The position numbers and the translations under genes are program-made. A DNA stretch of 64,000 bases from Megalopta genalis (taxonomy: Eukaryota > Arthropoda > Insecta > Hymenoptera > Halictidae). The notes beneath the pieces are model-generated. The model was not told the DNA's origin and did no database searches. It was given only the letters and a program-made list of their open reading frames with translations. Positions within the stretch are counted from its first letter, which is position 1. Each line of letters starts with the position of its first letter. Location of the stretch: the NCBI RefSeq assembly GCF_051020955.1, contig NW_027476468.1:124001-188000 (forward strand), in the 5' to 3' direction. Positions 41,501 through 53,999 of this stretch are shown piece by piece.

Positions 41501-42115
41501 TTTCAAGCTAACTCGTTTGTTTCGCATGCAATTGAAGCTAAATAATGTATCAAACAAGTATTTGAAGCTAAACCATTTGTTTCGCATGGATTCGAAGATC
41601 AGCCATCTACCTCGTATTGATTTAAAGCTAAATCATGTGTTTCGCATGGATTTGAAGCTAATTCGTTTGTATCGCATGCAGTTGAAGCCAAATCATGTAT
41701 ATCACAATTATTTGAAGCTAAACCACTTGATTCGCATGGATTTCAAAATAAGACATCTACTTCGCATTGATTTTAATCTAAATCATCTGTTTCGCATGGA
41801 TTTAAAGCTATCTCGTTTGTTTCGCATGCAGTTGAAGATAAATCATGTATATCACAGGTATTTCAAGCTAAACCATTTGATTCGCATGGATTTGATGCTA
41901 TGCCATCTACTTCGCTTTTATTTGAAACTGAATCATGTGTTTCTCTTGAATTTGAAGCTAACTCGTTCGTTTCACATGCAGTTGAAGCTAAATCATGTAT
42001 GTCACAAGTATTTGAAGCTGAACCATTTGTTTCGCACGAATATCAGGCTAAACCATGTGTTTGGAATGAATTTGAAGCTAAATCATGTGTTTCGCATAGA
42101 TTTGAAGCTAACTAA
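38528..42115. repeat. 4,048-bp super-repeat, truncated copy 4
   Basis: About 3,588 bp, matching copy 3 up to roughly 38,067. After 'gaagctaacta' (about 42,115) it continues into sequence resembling another phase of the repeat (like 27,380 onward) instead of finishing the 4,048-bp unit. It has more private changes than copies 1-3, for example near 38,570, 39,010, 39,432, 41,634 and 41,753, as expected at the edge of a homogenised array. Confidence 0.9.
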
Positions 42116-44660
42116 ATTGTTACGCATGCAGTTGAAGCTGAATCATGTATATCCCAAGTATTTGAAGCTCAACCATTTGATTCGCATGGATTTGAAGATA
42201 AGCCTTCTACTTCGCATTGATTTTAATCTAAATCATGTGTTTCGCATGCATTTGAAGCTAATCGTTTGTATCGCATGGAGTTGAAGCTAAATCATGTATA
42301 TCACAAGTATTTGAAGCTAAACCATTTGATTCGCATGGATTTGATGCTATGCCATCTACTTCGCTTTTATTTGAAACTGAATCATGTGTTTCTCTTGAAT
42401 TTGAAGCTAACTAGTTTGTTTCGTAATGCAGTTGAAGCTAAATCATGTATATCACAATTATTTGAAGCTAAACCATTTGATTCGCACGGATTTCAAAATA
42501 AGCCTTCTACTTCGCATTGATTTTAATCTAAATCATCTGTTTCGCATGGATTTAAAGCTATCTCGTTTGTTTCGCACGCAGTTGAAGATAAATCATGTAT
42601 ATCACAGGTATTTGAAGCTAAACCATTTGTTTCGCATGGATTCGAAGATAAGCCTTCTAAATCGCATTGATTTCAAGCTAAATCATGTGTTTCGCATGGA
42701 TTTGAAGCTAACTCGCTAGTTTTGCATGCTGTTGAAGCTTATTCATGTACATCACAAGTGTTTGAAGCTAAGCCATTTGTTTCGCAAGGATTCGAAGATC
42801 AGCCTTCTACTTCGCATTGATTTGAAGCTAAATCATGTGTTTCGCTTGGATTTCAAGCTAACTCGTTTGTTTCGCATGCAATTGAAGCTAAATCATGTAT
42901 ATCACAATTATTTGAAGCTAAACCATTTGATTCGCATGGATTTCAAAATAAGCCTTCTACTTCGCATTGATTTTAATCTAAATCATCTGTTTCGGATGGA
43001 TTTAAAGCTATCTCGTTTGTTTCGCATGCAGTTGAAGATAAATCATGTATATCACAAGTATTTGAAGCTAATCCATTTGTTTCGCGTGGATTCGAAGATC
43101 AGCCTTCTACTTCGCATTGATTTGAAGTTAAATCATATGTTTCGCATGGTTTTGAAGCTAATCGTTTGTATCGCATGCAGTTGAAGCTAATTCATGTATA
43201 TCACAAGTATTTGAAGCTAAACCATTTGATTCGCATGGATTTGATGCTATGCCATCTACTTCGCTTTTATTTGAAACTGAATCATGTGTTTCTCTTGAAT
43301 TTGAAGCTAACACGTTCGTTTCACATGCAGTTGAAGCTAAATCATGTATGTCACAAGTATTTGAAGCTGAACCATTTGTTTCGCATGGATTCGAAGATCA
43401 GCCATCTACCTCGTATTGATTTAAAGCTAAATCATGTGTTTCGCATGGATTTGAAGCTAACTCGTTTGTATCGCATGCAGTTGAAGCTAAATCATGTATA
43501 TCACAATTATTTGAAGCTAAACCACTTGATTCGCATGGATTTAAAAATAAGCCTTCTACTTCGCATTGATTTTAATCTAAATCATCTGTTTCGGATGGAT
43601 TTAAAGCTATCTCGTTTGTTTCGCATGCAGTTGAAGATAAATCATGTATATCACAAGTATTTGAAGCTAATCCATTTGTTTCGCGTGGATTCGAAGATCA
43701 GCCTTCTACTTCGCATTGATTTGAAGTTAAATCATATGTTTCGCATGGATTTGAAGCTAATCCTTTGTTTCGCATGCAATTGAAGCTAAATCATGTATAT
43801 CACAATTATTTGAAGCTAAACCATTTGATTCGCATGGATTTCAAAATAAGCCTTCTACATCGCATTGATTTTAATCTAAATCATCTTTTTCGGATGGATT
43901 TAAAGCTATCTCGTTTTTTTCGCATGCAGTTGAAGATAAATCATGTATATCACTGGTATTTGAAGCTAAACCATTTGTTTCGCATGGATTCGAATATAAT
44001 CCTTCTAAATCGGATTGATGTCAAGCTAGATCATATGTTTCGCCTAGATTTGAAGCTAACTCGCTAATTTTGCATGCTGTTGAAGCTTATTCATGTATAT
44101 CACAAGTATTTGAAGCTAAACCATTTGTTTCGCAAGGATTCGAAGATCAGCCTTCTACTTCGCATTGATAAGAAGCTAACTCATGTGTTTCGCATAGATT
44201 TGAAGCTAACTCGTTAGTTTTGCATGCTGTTGAAGCTAAATCATGTATATCACAAGTATTTGAAGCTAAACCATTTGTTTCGCAAGGATACGAAGTTCAG
44301 CCTTCTACTTCGCATTGATAAGAAGCAAAATCATGTGTTTCGCATGGATTTGAAGCTAACTCGTTCGTTTCGCTTGCATTTGAAGCTAAATCATGCACAT
44401 CACAAGTATTTGAAGCTAAACCATTTGATTCGCATGGATTTCAAAATAAGCCTTCTACTTCGCATTGATTTTAATCTAAATCATCTGTTTCGAATGGATT
44501 TAAAGCTATCTCGTTTGTTTCGCCTGCAGTTGAAGATAAATCATGTATATCACAAGTATTTGAAGCTAATCCATTTGTTTCGCGTGGATTCGAAGATCAG
44601 CCTTCTACTTCGCATTGATTTGAAGTTAAATCATATGTTTCGCATGGATTTGAAGCCAAT
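42116..44660. repeat. Chimaeric central-family block
   Basis: Central-family variants in new combinations. 42,266-42,520 resembles 27,423-27,677; 42,426-43,180 resembles 9,186-type followed by 28,669-type sequence; 43,765-44,067 resembles 22,024-22,326; 44,224-44,400 resembles 23,534-type sequence. No long open frame spans it. It appears assembled from pieces of the flanking arrays. Confidence 0.75.
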
Positions 44661-45736
44661 CGTTCGTTTCACATGCAGTTGAAGCTAAATCATGTATGTC
44701 ACAAGTATTTGAAGCTGAACCATTTGTTTCGCACGAATATCAGGCTAAACCATGTGTTTGGAATGAATTTGAAGCTAAATCATGTGTTTCTCTTGGATAT
44801 GAAGCTAACTCGTTTGTTTCGCATGCAGTTGAAGCTAAATCATGTTTATCACAAGTTTCTGAATATAAACCATTTGTTTCGCTTGGATTTGAAGCTGTGC
44901 CTTCTACGTCGAATTGATTTGAAGCTAAATCATGTGTTTCGCATGAATTTGAAGATAACTCGATCGTTCGTCTGCATTTGAAGTTATTTCATTCACTTGA
45001 ATCTATATCACTTATATTCGCAAGTATTTGAAGCCAAATAATTCGTTTCGCATGGATTTGAAGCTAAGCCTTCTAATTCGCATTGATTTGAAGCTAAATC
45101 ATGTGTTTCGCATGGATTTGAAGATAACTCGTCTGTTTCGCATGCAGTTGAAGCTAAATTACTTATATTCGCAAGCACTGAAGCCAAATCATTCGGTTCG
45201 CATGGATTTGAAGCTAAGCCTCCTCCTTCGCATTAATATGATGCTATATCATGTGTTTCGCTTGTATTTGTAGCTAACTCGTTTGTTTCTCATGCAGTTG
45301 AAGCAAAATCATGTTTATCACAAGTGTCTGTATCTAAACCATCTGTTTCGCATGAATATTAAGCTAAGCCATGTGTTTCGCATGAATTTGAAGCTAAATC
45401 ATGCGTTTCGCATGGATTTGACGCAAATCCTTCTACTTCGCATTGATTTGAAGGTAAATCATGTGATTCGCATGGATTTGAAGATAACTCGATTGTTTGA
45501 CATGCAGTTGAATCTATATCACTTATATTCGCAAGCATTTGAAGCCGAATCATTCGGTTTGCAAGGATTTGAAGCTAAGCCTTCTACTTCGCATTGATTT
45601 GATGCTAAATTATGTGTTTCGCATGCAGTTGATGCTAAATTACGTATATCACAAGTATTTGAAACTTAATCATTCAGTTCGCATGGATTTGAAGCTAAGC
45701 CTTCTACTTCGCATTGATTTGAAGTTAAATCATGTG
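44660..45736. repeat. 3,534-3,536-bp-offset duplication, copy 1
   Basis: About 1.08 kb matched by 48,196-49,270. The offset is 3,536 before and 3,534 after a 2-bp loss in the second copy ('gtgtttctcttgg' at about 44,783 against 'gtgtctcttgg' at about 48,319). Shared marks are 'tcgatcgttcgtctgc' and 'tattcgcaagcactgaagcc'. Confidence 0.86.
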
Positions 45737-47743
45737 TTACGCTTGGATTTGAAGCTCACTCGTTTGTTTCGCCTGCATTTGAAGCTTAATCATGTATATC
45801 ACAAGTATTTGAAGGTAAACCATTTGTTTTGAAGCTAAATCACGTGTTTCACATGGATTTGAAGCTAAGCCTTCTACTTCGCATTGATTTGAAGCTAAAT
45901 CACGTGTTACGCTTGGATTTGAAGCTAACTCGTTTGTTTCGCATGCAGTTGGAGCTAAATCATGTATTTCACAAGTATTTGAAGCTAAACTTTTCGTTAC
46001 TCATGTATTTGAAGCTAAGCCTTCCACCTAAGCATTGATTTGAAGCTAAATCATGTGTTTCGCATGGATTTGAAGCTAACTCGTTTGTTTCGCATGCAGA
46101 TGAAGCTAAATCATGTTTATCACAAGTGTCTGTATCTAAACCATCTGTTTCGCATGAATATTAAGCTAAGCCATGTGTTTCGCATGAATTTGAAGCTAAA
46201 TCTTGCGTTTCAAATGGATTTGATGCTAATCCTTCTACATGGATTCCGCATGGATATGAAGATAAGCCATCCACTTCGCATTGATTTGAAGCTAAATCAT
46301 GTGTTTCGCATGGATTTGAAGCTAACTCGTGTGTTTTGCATGCAGTTGAATCTAAATTGTGTATATCACAAGTATTTGAAGCTAAACCATTTTTTTCGCA
46401 TGATATCGAAAATAAGCCTTATACTTCGCATTGATTTGAAGGTAAATCATGTGTTTCGCTTGTATTTGAAGCTAACTCGTGTGTTTCGCATGCAGTTGAA
46501 GCTAAAACTTGTATATCACAAGTATTTGAAGCACAACCATTTGTTTCGCATGGATTCGAAGTAAAGCCTCCTACTTCCTATTGATTTGAAGCTAAATCAT
46601 GTGTTTCGCATGGATTTGATTCTAACTCGTTTGTTTCGCATGCTGTTGAAGCTAAATCATTTATATCTCAAGCATTTGAAGCTAAACCATTTGTTTCGCA
46701 TGCATTCGAAGATAAGCATTCCACTTCGCATTGATTTGAAGCTAAATCATGTGTTTCGCATGGATTTGAAACTAACTCGTCTGTTTCGCCTGCATTTGAA
46801 TCTATATCACTTATATCGCAAGTATCTGAAGCTGAACCATTTGTTTCGCATGGATTTGAAGCTAACTCATTTGTTTCGCCTGCATTTGAATCTATATCAC
46901 TTATATCGCAAGCATTTGAAGCTAAATCATTGGTTTTGCTTGGATTTGAAGCTAAACCTTCTACATCACATGGATTTGAAGCAAAATCATGTGTTTCGCT
47001 TGGATTTGAAGCTAACTCGTATGTTTCGCATGGAGTTGAAGGTAAAACATGTATAAATCAAGTATTTCAAGCTAAACTATTCTTTTCGCATGTATTTGAA
47101 GATAATCCTACTACTTCGCATGGATTTGAAGTTAACTCGTATGTTTCGCATGCAGTTGAAGCTAAATCACGTATATCACAAGTATTTGAAGCTAAGCCTT
47201 CTACTTCGAATGATTTGAAGCTAAATCATGTGTTTCGCATGGATTTGAAAATAACTCGTCTGTTTCGCATGCAGTTGAAGCTATATTACTTATATTCGCA
47301 AGCATTTGAAGCCGAATCATTCGGTTCGCAAGGATTTGAAGCTAAGCCTTCTACTTCGCATTGATTTGATGCTAAATTATGTGTTTCGCATGGATTTGAA
47401 GCTAAATTATGTGTTTCGATTGGATTTGACGCTAACTCGTTCGTTTCGCTTGCATTTGAAGCTAAGCCTTCTAATTCGCATTGATTTGAAGCTAAATCAT
47501 GTGTTTCGCATGGATTTGAAGATAACTCGTCTGTTTCGCATGCAGTTGAAGCTATATTACTTATATTCGCAAGCATTTGAAGCCGAATCATTCGGTTCGC
47601 AAGGATTTGAAGCTAAGCCTTCTACTTCGCATTGATTTGATGCTAAATTATGTGTTTCGCATGGATTTGAAGCTAAATTATGTGTTTCGATTGGATTTGA
47701 CGCTAACTCGTTCGTTTCGCTTGCATTTGAAGCTAAATCATGC

Positions 47744-47782
47744 GAAACATATCACGCACATCACAAGTGCACATCATCATGC
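47744..47782. repeat. 39-bp filler at a repeat-repeat junction
   Basis: Between 'gaagctaaatcatgc' and 'acatcacaagtatttg', which are contiguous elsewhere (for example about 44,393), lie 39 extra bases. They are scrambled pieces of local sequence: 'catatcac', 'gcacatcacaag', 'tgcacatcatcatgc'. Left of it is the diverged family (like 45,600 and 47,400); right of it is a central-family island matching 44,401-44,655 at offset 3,386. It looks like a template-switch join. Confidence 0.75.
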
Positions 47783-48195
47783 ACATCACAAGTATTTGAA
47801 GCTAAACCATTTGATTCGCATGGATTTCAAAATAAGCCTTCTACTTCGCATTGATTTTAATCTAAATCATCTGTTTCGGATGGATTTAAAGCTATCTCGT
47901 TTGTTTCGCATGCAGTTGAAGATAAATTATGTATATCACAAGTATTTGAAGCTAATCCATTTGTTTCGCGTGGATTCGAAAATCAGCCTTCTACTTCGCA
48001 TTGATTTGAAGTTAAATCATATGTTTCGCATGGATTTGAAGCCAATCGTTTGTATCGCATGCAGTTGAAGCTAAATCATGTATATCACAAGTATTTGAAG
48101 CTAAACCATTTGATTCGCATGGATTTGATGCTATGCCATCTACTTCGCTTTTATTTGAAACTGAATCATGTGTTTCTCTTGAATTTGAAGCTAAC

Positions 48196-49270
48196 ACGTC
48201 CGTTTCACATGCAGTTGAAGCTGAATCATGTATGTCACAAGTATTTGAAGCTGAACCATTTGTTTCGCACGAATATCAGGCTAAACCATGTGTTTGGAAT
48301 GAATTTGAAGCTAAATCATGTGTCTCTTGGATATGAAGCTAACTCGTTTGTTTCGCATGCAGTTGAAGCTAAATCATGTTTATCACAAGTTTCTGAATAT
48401 AAACCATTTGTTTCGCTTGGATTTGAAGCTGTGCCTTCTACGTCGAACTGATTTGAAGCTAAATCATGTGTTTCGCATGAATTTGAAGATAACTCGATCG
48501 TTCGTCTGCATTTGAAGTTATTTCATTCACTTGAATCTGTATCACTTATATTCGCAAGTATTTGAAGCCAAATAATTCGTTTCGCATGGATTTGAAGCTA
48601 AGCCTTCTAATTCGCATTGATTTGAAGCTAAATCATGTGTTTCGCATGGATTTGAAGATAACTCGTCTGTTTCGCATGCAGTTGAAGCTAAATTACTTAT
48701 ATTCGCAAGCACTGAAGCCAAATCATTCGGTTCACATGGATTTGAAGCTAAGCCTCCTCCTTCGCATTAATATCATGCTATATCATGTGTTTCGCTTGTA
48801 TTTGTAGCTAACTCGTTTGTTTCTCATGCAGTTGAAGCTAAATCATGTTTATCACAAGTGTCTGTATCTAAACCATCTGTTTCGCATGAATATTAAGCTA
48901 AGCCATGTGTTTCGCATGAATTTGAAGCTAAATCATGCGTTTCGCGTGGATTTGATTCTAATCCTTCTACTTCGAATTGATTTGAAGGTAAATCATGTGA
49001 TTCGCATGGATTTGAAGATAACTCGATTGTTTGACATGCAGTTGAATCTATATCACTTATATTCGCAAGCATTTGAAGCTGAATCATTCGGTTTGCAAGG
49101 ATTTGAAGCTAAGCCTTCTACTTCGCATTGATTTGATGCTAAATTATGTGTTTCGCATGCAGCTGAAGCTAAATTACGTATATCACAAGTATTTGAAACT
49201 TAATCATTCAGTTCGCATGGATTTGAAGCTAAGCCTTCTACTTCGCATTGATTTGAAGTTAAATCATGTG
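48196..49270. repeat. 3,534-3,536-bp-offset duplication, copy 2
   Basis: Second copy of 44,660-45,736. Its right part (48,904-49,254) recurs again at 50,159-50,509 (offset 1,255). The stretch after 45,737 finds its match at 50,526 onward (offset 4,789), so the original neighbours of copy 1 are split between two places. Confidence 0.84.
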
Positions 49271-50160
49271 TTTCCCTTGGATTGGAAGCTAACTCGTTTG
49301 TTTCGCCTGCATTTGCAGCTAAATCATGTATATCACAAGTATTTTAATCTAAACCATTAGTTTCGCATTGATTTGAAGCTAAGCCTTATACGTCGAATTC
49401 ATTTAAAGCTAAATCATGAGTTTCGCAAGGATTTGAAGCTAACTCGTTTTTTTCGCATGCAGTTGAAGCTGAATTATGTATATCATAAGTATTTGAAGCT
49501 TAACCATTTGTTGCTCATGTATTTGAAGCTTCTACTTCGCATTGATTTGAAGCTAAATCATGTGATTCGCATGGATTTGAACCTCACTCGTTTGTTTCGC
49601 CTGCATTTGAAGCTATATCGTTTATGTCGCAAGTATTTCAAACTAAATCGTTTGTTTCGCATGGATTTGAAGCTAACTCGTTTGCTTCGCTTCCAGCTGA
49701 AGCTAAATCATTTATATCGTAAATATTTGAAGCTAAATCATTTGTTTCGCATGGATTTGAAGCTAAACCTTCTACCTCGCATTGATTTCAATATAAGACA
49801 TGTGTTTCGCATGGATTTGAAGCTAACTCGCTTGTTTCGCTTCCAGTAGAAGCTAAATCATTTATATCGTAAGTAGTAGAAGCAAAATCATTTGTTTCGA
49901 ATGGATTCGAAGCTAAACCTTCCACTTCGCATTGATTTGAAGCTAAATCAGGTGTTTCGCATGCATTTGAAGCTATATCTTCTATTCCGCAGAGATTCGA
50001 AGAGAAATCATGGGTTTCGCATGGGTTTGAAGCTAACTCGCTTGTTTCGCTTCCAGTTGCAGCTAAATCATTTATATCGCAAGTATTTGGAGCAAAATCA
50101 TTTGTTTCGCATTGACTTGAAGCTAAACCTTCTACATCGCATTGATTTGAGGCTAAATCA
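49256..50160. repeat. 2,116-bp-offset duplication, copy 1
   Basis: About 905 bp nearly identical to 51,372-52,276. Both contain 'cccttggattggaagc', the skipped-monomer join 'gtatttgaagcttctacttcgc', repeated 'cgcttccag' D-type heads and 'tattccgcagagattcg'. Differences are few (for example near 49,350-49,360, and 49,724 against 51,840). Confidence 0.88.
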
Positions 50161-50342
50161 TGTGTTTCGCATGAATTTGAAGCTAAATCATGCGTTTCGC
50201 GTGGATTTGATGCTAATCCTTCTACTTCGAATTGATTTGAAGGTAAATCATGTGATTCGCATGGATTTGAAGATAACTCGATTGTTTGACATGCAGTTGA
50301 ATCTATATCACTTATATTCGCAAGCATTTGAAGCTGAATCAT
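49788..50342 (-). other. Minus-strand CETxxLASNx open frame, 184 codons (longest of its kind)
   Basis: The longest Met-initiated minus frame. It begins in the 31-bp D-type unit (reading MIQLQMLANISDID) and continues as decapeptides such as CETHDLASNQ and CDVEGLASSQ, with Ser/Thr/Asn replacements. Related frames lie at 48,893-49,087, 50,910-51,323, 61,448-61,969 and 62,419-62,745. Upstream the register shifts by 1 bp, so the frame cannot be extended in phase. No signal peptide or other domain is present. Confidence 0.5.
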
Positions 50343-51371
50343 TCGGTTTGCAAGGATTTGAAGCTAAGCCTTCTACTTCGCATTGATTTGATGCTAAATT
50401 ATGTGTTTCGCATGCAGCTGAAGCTAAATTACGTATATCACAAGTATTTGAAACTTAATCATTCAGTTCGCATGGATTTGAAGCTAAGCCTTCTACTTCG
50501 CATTGATTTGAAGTTAAATCATGTGTTACGCTTGGATTTGAAGCTCACTCGCTTGTTTCGCCTGCATTTGAAGCTTAATCATGTATATCACAAGTATTTG
50601 AAGGTAAACCATTTGTTTTGAAGCTAAATCACGTGTTTCACATGGATTTGAAGCTAAGCCTTCTACTTCGCATTGATTTGAAACTTAATCATGTGTTTCG
50701 CTTGGATTTGAAGATAATTCGTTTGTTTCGCATGCAGTTGGAGCTAAATCATGTATTTCACAAGTATTTGAAGCTAAACTTTTCGTTACTCATGTATTTG
50801 AAGCTAAGCCTTCCACCTCGCATTGATTTGAAGCTAAATCATGTGTTTCGCATGGATTTGAAGCTAACTCGTTTGTTTCGCATGCAGTTGAAGCTAAATC
50901 ATTTATATCTCAAGCATTTGAAGCTAAACCATTTGTTTCGCATGCATTCGAAGATAAGCATTCCACTTCGCATTGATTTGAAGGTAAACCATGTGTTTCG
51001 CTTGAATTTGAAGCTAAATCATGTGTTTCGCATGGATTTGAAGCTAAGCCTTCTACATCGCATTGATCTGAAGCTAAATCATGTGTTTCGCTTGGATTTG
51101 AAGCTAACTCGTTTGTTTCGCATGCAGTTGAAGCTAAATCATGTATATCACAAATATTTGAAGCTAAAACATTTGATTCGCTTGGATTTGAAACTAAACC
51201 TTGTACTTCGCGTTGATTTGAATCTAAATCATGTGTTTCGCATGGATTTGAATCTATCTCGTTTGTTACGCCTATATTCGAAGCTATGTCAATTACTTTC
51301 GCTAGTATTTGAAGCTCAATCATTCGTTTCGTATGGATTTGAAGCTACGCCTTCCACTTCGCATTGATTTG

Positions 51372-52276
51372 AAGTTGAATTATGTGTTTCCCTTGGATTG
51401 GAAGCTAACTCGTTTGTTTCGCCTGCATTTGCAGCTAAATCATGTATATCACAAGTATTTTAATCTAAACCATTTGTTTCGCATTGATTTGAAGCTAAGC
51501 CTTATACGTCGAATTCATTTAAAGCTAAATCATGAGTTTCGCAAGTATTTGAAGCTAACTCGTTTTTTTCGCATGCAGTTGAAGCTGAATTATGTATATC
51601 ATAAGTATTTGAAGCTTAACCATTTGTTGCTCATGTATTTGAAGCTTCTACTTCGCATTGATTTGAAGCTAAATCATGTGATTCGCATGGATTTGAACCT
51701 CACTCGTTTGTTTCGCCTGCATTTGAAGCTATATCGTTTATGTCGCAAGTATTTCAAACTAAATCGTTTGTTTCGCATGGATTTGAAGCTAACTCGTTTG
51801 CTTCGCTTCCAGCTGAAGCTAAATCATTTATATCGTAAATATATGAAGCTAAATCATTTGTTTCGCATGGATTTGAAGCTAAACCTTCTACCTCGCATTG
51901 ATTTCAATATAAGACATGTGTTTCGCATGGATTTGAAGCTAACTCGCTTGTTTCGCTTCCAGTAGAAGCTAAATCATTTATATCGTAAGTAGTAGAAGCA
52001 AAATCATTTGTTTCGAATGGATTCGAAGCTAAACCTTCCACTTCGCATTGATTTGAAGCTAAATCAGGTGTTTCGCATGCATTTGAAGCTATATCTTCTA
52101 TTCCGCAGAGATTCGAAGAGAAATCATGGGTTTCGCATGGGTTTGAAGCTAACTCGCTTGTTTCGCTTCCAGTTGCAGCTAAATCATTTATATCGCAAGT
52201 ATTTGGAGCAAAATCATTTGTTTCGCATTGACTTGAAGCTAAACCTTCTACATCGCATTGATTTGAGGCTAAATCA
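51372..52276. repeat. 2,116-bp-offset duplication, copy 2
   Basis: Second copy of 49,256-50,160. It is entered from different upstream sequence (50,618-51,370) and leaves at 'tgtgtttcgaatgaatgtg', where copy 1 instead continues into the 1,255-bp-offset duplicate. Confidence 0.88.
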
Positions 52277-52499
52277 TGTGTTTCGAATGAATGTGAAGCT
52301 AACTCGTTTGTTACGCATGTATTTGAAGCTATATCGTTTATGTCACAAGTATTTCAAGCTAAACCATTTGTTTCGCATGGATTTGAAGCTAAGCCTTCTT
52401 CTTCGTATTGATTTGAAATTAAATCATGTGTTTCGCTTGGATTTGAAGCTAAATCATGTATATCACAAGTATTTGAAGCTGAACCATTTATTTCTCATG

Positions 52500-53985
52500 T
52501 ATTTGAAGCAAAGCCGTCTACTTCGCATTGATTTGAAGATAAATCATGTGATTCGCTTGAATTTGAAGCTAAATCATGTGTTTCGCATGGATTTGAAGCT
52601 AACTCGTTTGTTTCGCCTGCATTTGAAGCTAAATCATGTGTATCACAAGTATTTGAAACAAAACCATTTGATTTGCTTGTATTTGAAGCTAAACCATCTA
52701 CTTCGCATTGATTTCAATCTAAATCATGTGCTTCGAATGGATTTGCTTCTAACTCGTTTGTTTCGCCAGCATTCGAAGCTATATCACTTATATCGAATTT
52801 ATTTGAAGCTAAGTCATTTGTTTCGCACGGATTTGAAGCTAATCCTTCTACTTGGCTATGATTTGAAGCCAAAGCATGAGTTTCGCATGGCTTTAAAGCT
52901 AACTCGTTTGTTTCGCCTGCATCTGAAGTTATATCACTTATATTCGCAAGTATTTGAAACTAAATCATTTGTTTCTCAAGGATTTGAAGCTAAACCATCT
53001 GCATCGCATTGATTTGAAGCTAAATCAATTGTTTCGCTCGGATTTGAAGCTAACTCGTTTGTTTCGCATGCAGTTGAAGCTAAATCATGTTTATCACAAG
53101 TATTTGAAGTTAAACCACTTGTTTCGCATGGATTTGAAGCTAAGCCTTCTACTTCGCATTGATTTGATGTTAAATCATGTGTCCCCATGGGATTTGAAGC
53201 TAACTCGTTTGTTTCGCATGCAGTTAAAGCTAAATCATTTTTATCATAAGTATTTGAAACTAAACCATTTGTTTCGCATTGATTTGAAGCTAAGCCTACT
53301 ACTGCGCATTGATTTGAAGTTAAATCATGTGTTTCTCTTGGATTTGAAGCTAACTCGCTTGATTCGCATGCAGTTGAAGCTAAATCATGTATAATAGAAC
53401 TATTTGAAGCTAAACCATTTGTTTCGCATGGATTTGAAGTTAAGCCTTCAACTTCGCGTTAACTTGATGCTAAATCATAATTTTCGCACGGATTTGAAGC
53501 TAAATCGTTTGTTTCGCATGCAGTTGAAGCTAAATATGGTATATCACAAGTATGTGAACCTAAACCATTTGTTTCGCATGGATTTAAAGCTAAGCCTTCT
53601 ACTTCGCATTGATTTGAAGCTGAAACAAGTGTTACGCTTGAATTTGAAGCAAAGTCGTTGGTTTCGCATGCAGTTGAAGCTCAGTCTTGTATATCACGAG
53701 TATTTGAAACTTATTCATTCAGTCCGCATGGATTTGAAGCTAAGCCTTCTACTTCGCATTGATTTGAACCTAAACCATGTGTTTCGCATGGATTTGAAGC
53801 AAACTCATTTGTTTCGTCTGCATTTGAAACTATATCACTTATATCGCTAGAATCTGAAGTTGAACCATTTGTTTCGCATGGATTTGAAGCTACAACATGT
53901 GTTTCCCTTGGATTTGCAGCTAACTCGTTGTTTGGCATGCAGTTGAAGCTAAATCATGTATATCACAAGTATTTGAAGCTAAACC
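52500..53985. repeat. 6,058-bp-offset duplication, copy 1 (left flank of the island)
   Basis: About 1.49 kb matched by 58,558-60,043 with only about seven substitutions seen by eye (for example near 52,681, 53,163, 53,213, 53,564, 53,698 and 53,850). Shared rare marks are 'tgtccccatggg', 'ataatagaac', 'ctactgcgcattg' and 'cgttgtttggcatgc'. Confidence 0.9.
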
Positions 53986-53999
53986 ATTTGAATCGCATG

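Larger units (their letters stand above)
24900..42115. repeat. Homogenised 4,048-bp super-repeat array
   Basis: A partial copy (24,900-25,783), one extra 600-bp unit, three complete 4,048-bp copies and a truncated fourth (to about 42,115). The length equals 27 x 150 minus 2, explained exactly by three 1-bp losses ('gctaatcg', in copy 1 near 26,970, 27,419 and 28,919) and one 1-bp gain ('cgtaatgcag', near 27,583). Copies differ by only a handful of bases each, far fewer than separate neighbouring 150-bp units, so amplification at this scale is recent. Confidence 0.93.
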
